Positions 56,499 through 64,000 of a stretch of DNA of 64,000 nucleotides are shown here, piece after piece. Position 1 is the first letter of the stretch, and every line of letters begins with the position of its first letter. Where the stretch lies: assembly GCA_018644665.1 (NCBI GenBank), contig JABGQA010000073.1, forward strand, positions 1 through 64,000, read 5' to 3'. Under the pieces are notes generated by a model that was given only the letters and a program-made list of their open reading frames with translations, made no database searches and was not told the origin of the DNA. The DNA is from Candidatus Poribacteria bacterium (GTDB lineage Bacteria; Poribacteria; WGA-4E; GCA-2687025). Made by a program: the position numbers and the translations under genes.

Positions 56499-56527
56499 AC
56501 ACGCCGCCCATCGTGGGCGGCGTGTTT
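56499..56527 (+). terminator. Intrinsic terminator after atpA
   Basis: ACACGCCGCCCA (56499-56510) and TGGGCGGCGTGT (56514-56525) form a perfect 12-bp stem with a three-base loop, ending in TTT. It lies 37 bases after the atpA stop. The T run is short, as is common at high G+C. Confidence 0.75.
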
Positions 56528-56571
56528 GCGTGTGGCCGCCTCTCCGTCCCAACCCTCCCGCAGGACAGATG

Positions 56572-57090
56572 ATGACTGTACGCGGCAACGGCCTCTTCGT
56601 GACGACGCTCGTCATGGCTGGGATCGCCCTGACGCTGGTCGGTGTCGGCGTTCTCCGCGGTGGACGCGAGCACATCGAAGGCCTGCACATTGCCCTGGGG
56701 ACGACCGCTCGGATGCTGCCCCTGCTACTGTGCGCCTTCGTGGTCGCTGGGATGATGCAGGCGCTCGTGCCACGCGAGTTCATCGCTCAGTGGCTGGGCG
56801 AGGGGTCGGGGTGGAAGGGCATCCTGCTTGGGTCCGCGATCGGCAGCCTGACGCCCGGAGGACCGTACGTTAGCCTCCCGGTGGCCGCTGGACTCGTGCG
56901 GTCCGGCGCGGGATTGGGCGCGAGCGTCGGCTTCCTCACAGGTTGGGCCGTATGGAGCGTGCACCGTCTCCCGATGGAGTTCGGGATACTCGGCTGGAAG
57001 CTGACCGTTGTCCGGCTGGCGTGCTGCGCCGTGTTCCCTCCGCTGGCGGGCGTGTTGGCGCACTCCGTATCCAGGCACATCAGTCTGTAG
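56572..57090 (+). CDS. Half-size ArsP/YraQ-type (DUF318) permease
   Basis: A 172-residue membrane protein with about five helices. The segment GSLTPGGPYVSLPVAAGLVRSGAGLGASVGFLTGW and the preceding LPLLLCAFVVAG helix recall one half of the PF03773 permease family, whose full members are about twice as long. It might work as a dimer. AGGA lies about six bases before the second of two adjacent ATG codons. The 3' end overlaps the convergent YkgJ-like gene by 11 bases. Substrate is unknown. Confidence 0.65.
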   Translation: MTVRGNGLFVTTLVMAGIALTLVGVGVLRGGREHIEGLHIALGTTARMLPLLLCAFVVAGMMQALVPREFIAQWLGEGSGWKGILLGSAIGSLTPGGPYVSLPVAAGLVRSGAGLGASVGFLTGWAVWSVHRLPMEFGILGWKLTVVRLACCAVFPPLAGVLAHSVSRHISL

Positions 57091-57721
57091 ACGCTCGCCC
57101 GCCGGCCGCTTGCCTGCGGTCTAGGGCCAGGCGGACCTGGTCGGCGATGAGCCCTACCGTCTCCGCCTGACTGAGCGTACGCCCGATATCGTCGTAGTCC
57201 GCGTACTGCTCTGCGCGGCCCGCCTCGTGCAGACCGTCGACGAACTCGTCCGTGGACTCCTCAGTCGGCTGGATCTTCTGAACGAGCGTTGCCGTAGCGC
57301 AGGCGTCCGGCGTGTCGGCCGCCCAGTGACTCCTGCAACCGTATGGCCGGACTATGTACGCGGCGCAGGTGTCGTCGGCCGTCAGGAATGGGCACCGGAT
57401 ATCGAAGGCGAAGTGCGCGCTGATGCGGTCGTTGTCGTCCGGGAGGTCGTCGTAGTCGGCAGCCGACCGGTGGGCGGCCAGTGCCTCGAGGTAGCCATCC
57501 ACGGCAGCGGTGAGGGCCGTCTCACGTTCCGGTTCTCGGCAGATGAAGGCCGCTAGCAGGTCCGCCTCGGACTCGCTGCACGTCGCGTAGACTTTGCAGC
57601 AGTGGATGCAGCCCGTCTCACACGCGACCGTGCCTCCCTTGTCGCGGAACGACGCAAGGGTGTGCTGCCAGAAGGTGTCCACGTTGTGCTGGAACAGGAC
57701 CAGCTTCGCGTTTGGGATCAT
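57080..57721 (-). CDS. YkgJ-like cysteine-cluster protein
   Basis: A 213-residue soluble protein with a cysteine cluster. The N-terminal CETGCIHCCK (Cys34, 38, 41, 42) and the later CPFL...CAAYIVRPYGCR segment match the zinc/iron-chelating (CxxxCxxCC) family PF03692, whose function is unclear. The start at 57721 follows the upstream gene by ten bases, so the two are likely coupled. The 3' end overlaps the convergent permease gene. Confidence 0.78.
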   Translation of the reverse strand: MIPNAKLVLFQHNVDTFWQHTLASFRDKGGTVACETGCIHCCKVYATCSESEADLLAAFICREPERETALTAAVDGYLEALAAHRSAADYDDLPDDNDRISAHFAFDIRCPFLTADDTCAAYIVRPYGCRSHWAADTPDACATATLVQKIQPTEESTDEFVDGLHEAGRAEQYADYDDIGRTLSQAETVGLIADQVRLALDRRQAAGGRASTD

Positions 57722-57731
57722 CCCGCCGCGG

Positions 57732-58730
57732 CTACCGCACGAACCGTGGCATGATGTCCGCGGAGGACAGCACGCCGAAGACGTCACGAGTGTGCAGCCA
57801 GTGGGCTGCCTTCATGTACCCGAGCGCGGGGCCACACACGTTCGCGGCCATCGATGTCTCGTCGCCGAGCGTGAAGGTGTGCGCGCTCGTCCTACCCTCG
57901 AAGGTCGTGCCGGTCACTGTCACGGTGGTGCTGACGGGCTTCTTCGGGTTCCGCGTGTCCACGATCCCGCCGACGGTCACGCGCTTCCGATCGACCACCC
58001 CTGCGAGTTCGAGGATGATGTCGTCTGCGTGCTCCATGTTGCGCAGCTCGAGGATTCCGCCGGTCTCGTCCAGCAGGGCGGCCACGTCATCGTCGGTCAT
58101 GCGCTGCGCCGCGTCGACATCGTACCCGGGCATGTGCGCGATATCCTCGCGGATCGTCGCGCGGTACGCCTCCCAGTTCGCGATGCCTACGCCGAAGTTG
58201 ATGTCCACCGAGCTGATTTCCGCGAAAGACTGCGCCGCAACCGCAGCAGCGGCCGTGAGCAGCCCAGGCGTGGCTCCCGCCCCGACGACGTACGTGATTC
58301 CAACGTGCGACAGGAGCGGGTCGAGCTTGACGACCAGTTCGGCGGCGCTCGTGCGCTTCAGGGCGTCCACCATGACGCCCTGGTAGCCTCGCTGCGCGAA
58401 CCGCTCTACGACGCTTGGGACGAAGTCGTTCGGTAGGTTCGGCAGGGCCACAAACACACCGTCGATGTCTGCGCCGTGGCCCAGGAGGTCGCCGATGGCG
58501 TCGCCGCTGAGCTGTCCCGACGCCCGCGTCGATCCAACGGTGCCGGTCGCAGTCTGCGCCTCGCCCACGGCGTCGGCGTCCAGGCCGTCCATGTCGACGG
58601 CGAGCCCGCGACTGTCCGCGATGGCCACGTGCGTCATCTCGCGCTTGCCGGCCAGCATGCGCGTCGCGGCCATACCGAGCCCACCCGCGCCCAACACCGC
58701 AACTCTCAACACGTCACGCGTCTCGCTCAT
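57732..58730 (-). CDS. Saccharopine-dehydrogenase-like oxidoreductase
   Basis: A 332-residue NAD(P)-binding protein. The Rossmann motif GAGGLG is at 14-19, followed by a small-molecule domain of the saccharopine dehydrogenase/homospermidine synthase type. It resembles short versions known in cyanobacteria and other groups, where the true substrate is uncertain. The gene lies 24 bases after the DUF151 gene and ten bases before the YkgJ-like gene on the same strand. Confidence 0.75.
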   Translation of the reverse strand: MSETRDVLRVAVLGAGGLGMAATRMLAGKREMTHVAIADSRGLAVDMDGLDADAVGEAQTATGTVGSTRASGQLSGDAIGDLLGHGADIDGVFVALPNLPNDFVPSVVERFAQRGYQGVMVDALKRTSAAELVVKLDPLLSHVGITYVVGAGATPGLLTAAAAVAAQSFAEISSVDINFGVGIANWEAYRATIREDIAHMPGYDVDAAQRMTDDDVAALLDETGGILELRNMEHADDIILELAGVVDRKRVTVGGIVDTRNPKKPVSTTVTVTGTTFEGRTSAHTFTLGDETSMAANVCGPALGYMKAAHWLHTRDVFGVLSSADIMPRFVR

Positions 58731-58754
58731 CGGCGCTGTGTGCTCCTCGCCAAG

Positions 58755-59369
58755 CTATGCCCGCTTCGGGGGCTCGAGTTGGGGTATCTCGTCCTCGCGG
58801 ATGCCTGCGGCGTCCATGACGTCCGTGGCAACCAGTATCGGCACGCCAGCGCGGGCCGCCAGCGCGATCGCGTCGCTAGGTCGGCTGTCGACCGTGCGCT
58901 CCTCGCCTCTGAACGTTACCACAAACTGCGCGAAGTAGGTCATTTCACGCAGTTCCGTGATGACGACGTGGCGCGCCGTCGCCTCGGTGGCTTCGAGTAG
59001 GCTGTGGGCGAAGTCGTACGTCATCGGCCGCGCGCTAGTGATCCCCTGCAGCCCCAGTCGAATGGCCTGAGCCTCGAAGTGGCCCACCCAGATGGGGAGA
59101 TAGCGTCCGTCGCCGTCCGCGAGAACGACGATGCCGTAGTCGCCACGGTGGGACTTGATGACGTCGTCCACCACGACCGGCACCATGTCGTCGGCGTGTC
59201 CCGCCGCTGCGGGTGCGGCCGACGCCTCGCGGGACAGCAGCGCGGCGACCCCGGCTCCGGCTCCCAGCGCGGACGTCGCGACGAACTGGCGCCGACTCAT
59301 GCCACTGCCGTCGGAAAGGCGGGCGTCCTCCGCAGCGGGCCGTGTCAGCTCAGGCGTTGAGGGCTTCAT
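58755..59369 (-). CDS. DUF151 (bifunctional-nuclease family) protein with Tat signal
   Basis: A 204-residue protein. An N-terminal twin-arginine signal (SRRQFVA, Arg26-Arg27, then an Ala/Gly-rich hydrophobic run ending ASA) precedes a DUF151 domain: YLPIWVGHFEAQAI, then MTYDFAHSLLEA and the final RPSDAIALAARAGVPI. The family is normally cytoplasmic, so export is unusual. The start at 59369 has CAGGAG before it; a TTG 15 bases upstream is less likely. It follows mtnA by 46 bases. Confidence 0.82.
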   Translation of the reverse strand: MKPSTPELTRPAAEDARLSDGSGMSRRQFVATSALGAGAGVAALLSREASAAPAAAGHADDMVPVVVDDVIKSHRGDYGIVVLADGDGRYLPIWVGHFEAQAIRLGLQGITSARPMTYDFAHSLLEATEATARHVVITELREMTYFAQFVVTFRGEERTVDSRPSDAIALAARAGVPILVATDVMDAAGIREDEIPQLEPPKRA

Positions 59370-59415
59370 GTCAGACTCCTGCAAGGGTCCACAGCGGTCG
59401 ACGCGCGGCGTGGGC

Positions 59416-60465
59416 TCAGGCGTCCGTCTTGAGCGATTCAGTGAATGGCGGCAGGTGCACCCCGCGCTCCGTGATGATCGACGTGATGTACTTGGCGGGC
59501 GTCACGTCGAAAGCTGGCGCGTACACGTCCACCCCGTCGGGGGCTGTACGTCGGCCGAACCCCTCGGTGACCTCCTCGGCTGCGCGCTCCTCGATGGGGA
59601 TGAGCCCACCGTGCGCGAGGGACATGTCGAGCGTGGAGGTGGGCGCAGCGACGTGGAACGGGATGCCGTGCTCGCGAGCCAGGACGGCCACGCCGTACGT
59701 GCCTATCTTGTTTGCCGCGTCGCCGTTCGCCGCGATCCGATCCGATCCGACCACGACGCGTTGCACGCGGCCTTGGGCGAAGACGTGCGCGGCCGCGTTG
59801 TCGCTGATGAGGGTGCATGGAATCCCGGCTCGCATCAGCTCCCAGGTCGTCAGTCTGGCGCCCTGAAGGAGCGGGCGCGTCTCGTCGACGTAGACCGATA
59901 TGCCCTTCCCGAGGGCGTGCGCGCTGAACATCACCGCGAGCGCCGTGCCATAGCCGCTCGTCGCGAGCCCGCCCGCGTTGCAGTGTGTGAGTAGCGTCTC
60001 ACCATCGGCCACCAGGGACGCGCCGTGCTCGCCAATGGCGTGGCAGAGGGCGTCGTCCTCGTGGTAGATCGCGTGCGCCTCGTCCAGCAGGGCGGCCTTC
60101 ATGTCCTGCGCAGAGGCGACCGCCGACGACCGGGCGATGCCCCGCATCCTGTCGAGGGCCCAGAACAGGTTGACGGCCGTCGGCCTAGACGTCGCGAGGT
60201 AGTCGGCCGCCGCCTCGACCTCCGCGAGGAGATCCGCCGGCGAAGCGGCTGCCGACGGCCAGACGCTAGTCACAAGCCCGTAGGCCGCCGCCACGCCGAT
60301 CGCAGGCGCGCCGCGCACACGCAACGCGTAGATCGCCTCCCACACCTCCTCGGCCGTGCGACAGTCCTTGTAGGTCGTCTCGCCCGGCAGGAGCGTCTGG
60401 TCGAGGAGTCGGGTCGCTCCGTCGGCCCACTGCACCGGGCGTATCAGGTCATCGTTGCTCGACAC
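59416..60465 (-). CDS. mtnA: Methylthioribose-1-phosphate isomerase
   Basis: A 349-residue enzyme of the methionine salvage pathway converting methylthioribose-1-phosphate to the ribulose form. The RGAPAIGVAAAYG motif is at 51-63. The catalytic Cys162 (HCNAGG) and Asp242 (VGSDRIAANGD) are intact. The 5' end overlaps the upstream gene by 17 bases. No other methionine-salvage gene is nearby. Confidence 0.94.
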   Translation of the reverse strand: MSSNDDLIRPVQWADGATRLLDQTLLPGETTYKDCRTAEEVWEAIYALRVRGAPAIGVAAAYGLVTSVWPSAAASPADLLAEVEAAADYLATSRPTAVNLFWALDRMRGIARSSAVASAQDMKAALLDEAHAIYHEDDALCHAIGEHGASLVADGETLLTHCNAGGLATSGYGTALAVMFSAHALGKGISVYVDETRPLLQGARLTTWELMRAGIPCTLISDNAAAHVFAQGRVQRVVVGSDRIAANGDAANKIGTYGVAVLAREHGIPFHVAAPTSTLDMSLAHGGLIPIEERAAEEVTEGFGRRTAPDGVDVYAPAFDVTPAKYITSIITERGVHLPPFTESLKTDA

Positions 60466-61099
60466 TCACGGCCTCCTCAGCGACCGGAGGCGCGGGGGCG
60501 GCGTCGGCCCGCGACGCCTGGCCGTCGCCTTCGTCGTCTTCTTCCGGTGGCTCGAATTCGTCGGGGAACCCATCGTCCTCTTCGCGCTCCGTCACCGCCG
60601 CGGCGCCGTGCTTCCGCAGTCTCTGGACGAACGTGCCGTGGGTTTCCTTGAGAAACTCGAGGGCGGCGTCCCGGGCCAGCCAGCCTTCGAGTGGGAAAAA
60701 CGGCTCGTAGAACTGCGCGATGCGTCGTAGCGCCGTCTCGTCGAGGTCGTGGATGTTGCGGATGTCCTCGTAGCGGGGCTCACCGAGAAGGACGCTGATG
60801 ATCTGGTGGTCGCCGTCCCGGCGCCGCAACGCGCCGATGGGTCGCGCCTCGCAGACGTTGCCGCCCCACGTGGGCTTGCGCGCAAGCACAACGGCGTTCA
60901 CGCGCTTGCCCCCCTTCGCCCAAGTCTCGGGCACCCAGCCATACTCGCCGGGCGTGGATACCATCAGTCGGTAGTCCACGACGAACGCGCGGCGCTTGCG
61001 GTGGTATCGATACCGCTTGCGGCTGCCCTTTGGGATCTCGACGACGACGTTCATGATGCCGGGAGCGTATCGCCCGATGGGCGTCTGGAGGATGTTCAT
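60449..61099 (-). CDS. Pyrophosphatase-fold protein lacking metal-binding aspartates
   Basis: A 216-residue protein whose first 140 residues align with family I inorganic pyrophosphatase: VVVEIPKGSR (Glu21, Lys24), YGWVPET (Tyr53), EARPIGAL and IAQFYEPFFPLEG. The metal-binding DGDPxD motif, expected at about 63-68, reads GGKRVN, so three key aspartates are gone; only RDGD near 94-97 remains of the second acidic site. Pyrophosphate hydrolysis is therefore unlikely as seen. Residues 160-216 are an acidic, low-complexity tail. It overlaps mtnA by 17 bases and is preceded by a TTGACA promoter. Confidence 0.8.
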   Translation of the reverse strand: MNILQTPIGRYAPGIMNVVVEIPKGSRKRYRYHRKRRAFVVDYRLMVSTPGEYGWVPETWAKGGKRVNAVVLARKPTWGGNVCEARPIGALRRRDGDHQIISVLLGEPRYEDIRNIHDLDETALRRIAQFYEPFFPLEGWLARDAALEFLKETHGTFVQRLRKHGAAAVTEREEDDGFPDEFEPPEEDDEGDGQASRADAAPAPPVAEEAVSVEQR

Positions 61100-61208
61100 G
61101 TCGTGGCTCCCTACACGGGGCCCTGCGGGACACCGGCCCCGGCGCGCGGCTGTGTGGAAGGGTGAAGAACGCGACGCCTACGACAGCCATGCGGAACGGT
61201 CCATTCAC

Positions 61209-61237
61209 AAGGTAACAAGGCCGTCGATCGCTGTCAA
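61209..61237 (-). promoter_or_regulatory. Sigma-70-like promoter before the pyrophosphatase-like gene
   Basis: On the minus strand a perfect TTGACA (61232-61237) is followed after 17 bases by TACCTT (61209-61214, 3/6 to consensus). It lies in the 265-base gap between the channel gene and the pyrophosphatase-like gene. The rest of that gap holds a 6-bp inverted repeat (61311-61316 with 61325-61330) but no gene that I can see. Confidence 0.5.
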
Positions 61238-61364
61238 GCAGCGGCCCTAGCGGGCATGCGCGTTGTTGGGCAGGGAGCCTGCGGAGCGGATCACCGGCCG
61301 TACCTGCGCGCCGGCGCCACCGTTCGCCGGACAGTGGGCGGGGTGGGAGCGTGTGGTGCAGTGG

Positions 61365-62372
61365 CTAGGCGTGCGTTAGGTCGTGGAAGCGGGTCAAATC
61401 CTCGCGAGTACCGAGCACGATCATCCCGCAGCCCTCGGCGAATACCATGTCCGCCTGTGGCACCATCACGAGCCCCTGCTGCGGGTCGTGAATCCCGATG
61501 ACGATGACCCCTGCAGCGTTGCGCAAGTCGGCCTCCGCGAGTCGCTTGCCGACTAGGGGCGAGTCGCTGGCCAGCGCTACGCGCTCGAGCTCCAGGTGTC
61601 CCTCGCGCATGACCTGGTCCACGAAGTCCGCTACCTCCGGCCGCGTGATGGCCGCCACCATTCTGTGCGCGCTCAGCGGGTACGGGGTGATGACGTGGTC
61701 GGCCCCCGCCCGCCGGAGCTTGGCCTCGCTCTCCACGGAGTTGGCGCGCGCGATGATCTGGATGCCGGGGTTCATGCTGCGGGCTGTCAGAGCGATGAAG
61801 ACGTTGTCCGCGTCGGAGGACGCTGCGGCGACAAGCGCCCGGGCCCTGTCGATTCCCGCTTCGCCTAGCGTCTTCTCGTCGGTGGCGTCGCCCCGGATGC
61901 TGCGGTACTCGCCCTGATGTATGGCCTCGACCGCCCTGTCGTCCGGGTCGACAACGACGAACGGCATGCCCTCGCGCGTCAACTCGCTGGATACGTGCCG
62001 GCCGACGCGGCCATACCCGCAGACGATCACGTGGTCCCGCATCTTTGACAGCATCTTCACCCTCCACCGGCGCTCCAAGTCGGCGCGCCACTCGCCGTCC
62101 AAGAAGAATTGGCTCGCGACCCCGAGGAAATAGGCGACCACACCCGCGCCGGCGACGATGATGAAAATCGTGAACGCGCGTCCTGCGGCGCCGAGAGGAT
62201 GGACCTCTTCGTACCCTACGGTGCTGATAGTGATGACGGTCATGTACAGCGCGTCGAGGAGCGACATCCCCTCGAGCACGTGGTACCCGCTGACGCCGAC
62301 AGCTAACAGCGCGAGCGCAGCCACGATCACCGGGAACTCCCGGCGGACGAACCGCTTCGTGAACCGGCGCAT
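61365..62372 (-). CDS. Potassium channel with RCK (TrkA-N/TrkA-C) domains
   Basis: A 335-residue MthK-type channel subunit. Membrane helix one is about 13-30, the pore with selectivity filter TVGY at 51-54 follows, and helix two is about 65-88. The cytoplasmic RCK-N domain starts near residue 112 with the nucleotide-binding VCGYGRVGRH and the acidic VVDPDD, and RCK-C follows to the end. It is likely gated by a ligand such as Ca2+ or a nucleotide. It lies 32 bases after gcvT. Confidence 0.93.
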   Translation of the reverse strand: MRRFTKRFVRREFPVIVAALALLAVGVSGYHVLEGMSLLDALYMTVITISTVGYEEVHPLGAAGRAFTIFIIVAGAGVVAYFLGVASQFFLDGEWRADLERRWRVKMLSKMRDHVIVCGYGRVGRHVSSELTREGMPFVVVDPDDRAVEAIHQGEYRSIRGDATDEKTLGEAGIDRARALVAAASSDADNVFIALTARSMNPGIQIIARANSVESEAKLRRAGADHVITPYPLSAHRMVAAITRPEVADFVDQVMREGHLELERVALASDSPLVGKRLAEADLRNAAGVIVIGIHDPQQGLVMVPQADMVFAEGCGMIVLGTREDLTRFHDLTHA

Positions 62373-62404
62373 CTTGCGACCCTCGCGTCCTGGCGGCAGC
62401 TACT

Positions 62405-63526
62405 CTACGTTGCGGCGCCGACTCGATAGAAAGGCGTGCGAGTCACCGTTGCGGCGTGGCGGTTGCGCCTGACCTGTACCTCGACGGCGCCGCCGACCCG
62501 CGCGTGCGCGACATCGATATACGCGAGGGCGATGTTGACGCCCAGCGACGGCGACGGGGCCCCGCTCGTGACATGGCCGATCTCGCCGTCTCCGTGGTAC
62601 ACCGGGTAGCCGCCGCGGGCGATCCCGCGCCCGTCCATAGTCAACCCCACCAGCCTCCGTTGGACGCCCTCGTCGCGTTGGCTGAGTAGCGCTGCCTTGC
62701 CGACGAAGTCGCCCTTGTCGAAGGCGACCGTCCACCCTAGCCCCGCCTCTAGCGGCGTCGTCGTCTCGTCGATATCGGCGCCGTAGAGGCTCAGCCTGGC
62801 CTCGAGCCGTAGCGTGTCGCGTGCGCCCAGCCCTACGGCCATGCCGCCCGCAGCTTCCGCCCCCGACAGCACGACCTCCCAGAGTCGCGGCGCTTCGCCT
62901 GCTGGGCAGTACAGCTCGAAGCCGGTCTCACCCGTGTAGCCGGTGCGGGACACGATCGCGCGGACCCCGCCGACGTCGACGTCCTCGAGGAACGAGAACG
63001 AGTCCATCCCATCGACAGCGGCTGTCGTGAGGGAGCCCAGTACCGCCGGCGATGACGGCCCCTGGATTGCGATGAGGGCTGTGTCGGGGGAGACGTCCTC
63101 CAGCACCGTGTCGGCCGCGGCGTGTGCGCGTAACCACTCGACGTCCTTGGCTATGTTCGCCGCGTTTGGGATCACGAGGTACCGATCCGCCGCGTGCCGG
63201 TACACGATCACGTCGTCCACGATGCCGCCGGTGGGCAGGCACATGGGCGAGTACAGAGCCTGCCCATCGCCGATGCGCGACACGTCGTTAACCAGTACGC
63301 GTTGGAGCGTGGCGAAGGCGCCCGCGCCGCGCACCTCGACCTCGCCCATGTGCGACAGGTCGAAGACGCCCGCGGTGGACCGTACAGCGTTGTGCTCGGC
63401 GATGATCCCGGCGTATTGCACTGGCATCAGCCAGCCGCCGAACCCAACCATGCGGGCGCCTAGCCGCTCGTGCGCTTCGGCGAGCGGTGTCCGCAGCAGT
63501 TCACTGTCGGCGACATCGTGCGCCAC
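62405..63526 (-). CDS. gcvT: Aminomethyltransferase, glycine cleavage T protein
   Basis: A 373-residue folate-dependent enzyme of glycine cleavage. Family segments seen are GGWLMPVQYAGIIAEHNAVR, FDLSHMGEVEVRG, SRTGYTGETGFELY and the C-terminal GLTMDGRGIARGGYPV. The start is GTG at 63526 with GGAGG 11 bases before it. gcvH, gcvP and lpd are not adjacent. It lies 36 bases after the aldehyde dehydrogenase gene. Confidence 0.93.
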   Translation of the reverse strand: MAHDVADSELLRTPLAEAHERLGARMVGFGGWLMPVQYAGIIAEHNAVRSTAGVFDLSHMGEVEVRGAGAFATLQRVLVNDVSRIGDGQALYSPMCLPTGGIVDDVIVYRHAADRYLVIPNAANIAKDVEWLRAHAAADTVLEDVSPDTALIAIQGPSSPAVLGSLTTAAVDGMDSFSFLEDVDVGGVRAIVSRTGYTGETGFELYCPAGEAPRLWEVVLSGAEAAGGMAVGLGARDTLRLEARLSLYGADIDETTTPLEAGLGWTVAFDKGDFVGKAALLSQRDEGVQRRLVGLTMDGRGIARGGYPVYHGDGEIGHVTSGAPSPSLGVNIALAYIDVAHARVGGAVEVQVRRNRHAATVTRTPFYRVGAAT

Positions 63527-63562
63527 TGGTGTTGTCGCCTCCGCGTGGTGATCTGCGACGGA

Positions 63563-64000
63563 TCAGCCGTCGAAGTGTAGGTAGACCGTCTTGATCTGCG
63601 TGAAGAAGTCTACGGCGACGTTGCCCTGCTCGCGGGTGCCGGTGCTTGACCCCTTGTACCCGCCGAACGGGACCTGTACCTCGGCTCCCGCGGTCTGTGC
63701 GTTGACGTGCACGAGGCCCGCCTGGATGCCGTTGATGTACTCGAACGTGCGGTTCAGGTCGCGTGTGATGATGCTCGCCGACAGACCGAACTCGACGTCG
63801 TTGGCGATGTCCATTGCCTCCTCGAACGACGCGACAGGGATCACGCCGACGACGGGCCCGAAGATCTCTTCCTGCGCGATGCGCATGGAGCGCGTCATGC
63901 CGCCGAACACCGTGGGCTCGACGTAGAACCCCTTGTCGTACTCGCCTCCCGTGAGGCGAGTCCCGCCTGCGAGCACTTCCGCGCCCTCGGACTTGCCGAC
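63563..64000 (-). CDS. Aldehyde dehydrogenase, 3' part (cut by window edge)
   Basis: The last 145 residues of an NAD(P)-dependent aldehyde dehydrogenase; the frame continues past the window edge. The EEIFGPVVGVIPVASFEEA segment and the closing VPFGGYKGSSTGTREQG followed by the KTVYLHFDG end are characteristic. The catalytic cysteine lies outside the window. The end is closest in style to ketoglutarate-semialdehyde-type dehydrogenases, but this part alone does not fix the substrate. Confidence 0.9.
   Translation of the reverse strand, partial: VGKSEGAEVLAGGTRLTGGEYDKGFYVEPTVFGGMTRSMRIAQEEIFGPVVGVIPVASFEEAMDIANDVEFGLSASIITRDLNRTFEYINGIQAGLVHVNAQTAGAEVQVPFGGYKGSSTGTREQGNVAVDFFTQIKTVYLHFDG

Overview
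This is a gene-dense, GC-rich (roughly two thirds G+C) bacterial chromosome segment with no rRNA, tRNA, CRISPR array or insertion sequence that I can see. lpxB and lpxK, a lipoprotein with a lipobox, Tat- and Sec-type signal peptides and a FlgD-like C-terminal module point to a Gram-negative cell with an outer membrane. A formylglycine-type sulfatase, two phytanoyl-CoA-dioxygenase-like proteins, a LamG protein, a ThuA-like protein, an FlgD-like export module and a fused nuoCD together recall uncultured environmental lineages of the Poribacteria / Latescibacterota / Planctomycetota kind. That placement is inference and rests on gene style only.

Layout. (1) 1-8840, minus strand: a sugar-related run reading from a GalE-GalT fusion through galK, a PhyH-type dioxygenase, a DegT-type aminotransferase and an atypical ROK protein to a LamG protein and a lipoprotein. 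(2) 8955-12748, plus strand: sulfatase, second PhyH protein, amidohydrolase and ThuA-like protein, probably one catabolic operon. (3) 12800-17790, minus strand: EF-G, RsmB, exported rhodanese, GNAT acetyltransferase. (4) 17934-24106, plus strand: aminotransferase, lpxB, lpxK, a large exported protein and an OmpR-type response regulator. (5) 24133-27639: promoter, cupredoxin lipoprotein, heme A synthase, heme O synthase and DUF420 protein, a cytochrome-oxidase maturation set without oxidase structural genes. (6) 27814-36714: ABC exporter pair, a His-rich membrane protein of unknown function, a 1318-residue protein joining a Ser/Thr kinase, a Dna2/Cas4-type Fe-S nuclease and a UPF1/Dna2-type helicase, then a metalloprotease-TPR protein. 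(7) 36759-51686: complex I operon from a good promoter with a hairpin-rich leader; nuoB and nuoI are absent and an NhaD-like antiporter sits between nuoM and nuoN. (8) 51697-56527: F-type ATP synthase genes atpZ, atpI, atpB, atpE, atpF, atpH, atpA, then a terminator; gamma, beta and epsilon genes are absent. (9) 56572-64000: a small permease gene, then a minus-strand run of YkgJ-like protein, saccharopine-dehydrogenase-like protein, Tat-exported DUF151 protein, mtnA, a pyrophosphatase-fold protein lacking metal-binding aspartates, a potassium channel, gcvT and the 3' part of an aldehyde dehydrogenase gene.

The most interesting object is the kinase-nuclease-helicase at 30266-34222. It has the kinase plus COG1112-like helicase combination that I recall from the Mokosh type I anti-phage system, but with a Dna2/Cas4-type nuclease built into the same chain. 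Also worth attention are the GalE-GalT fusion, the precise absence of nuoB and nuoI, the split ATP synthase operon, the degenerate pyrophosphatase and the structured nuo leader. No searches were run; family calls come from motifs read in the translated sequence.
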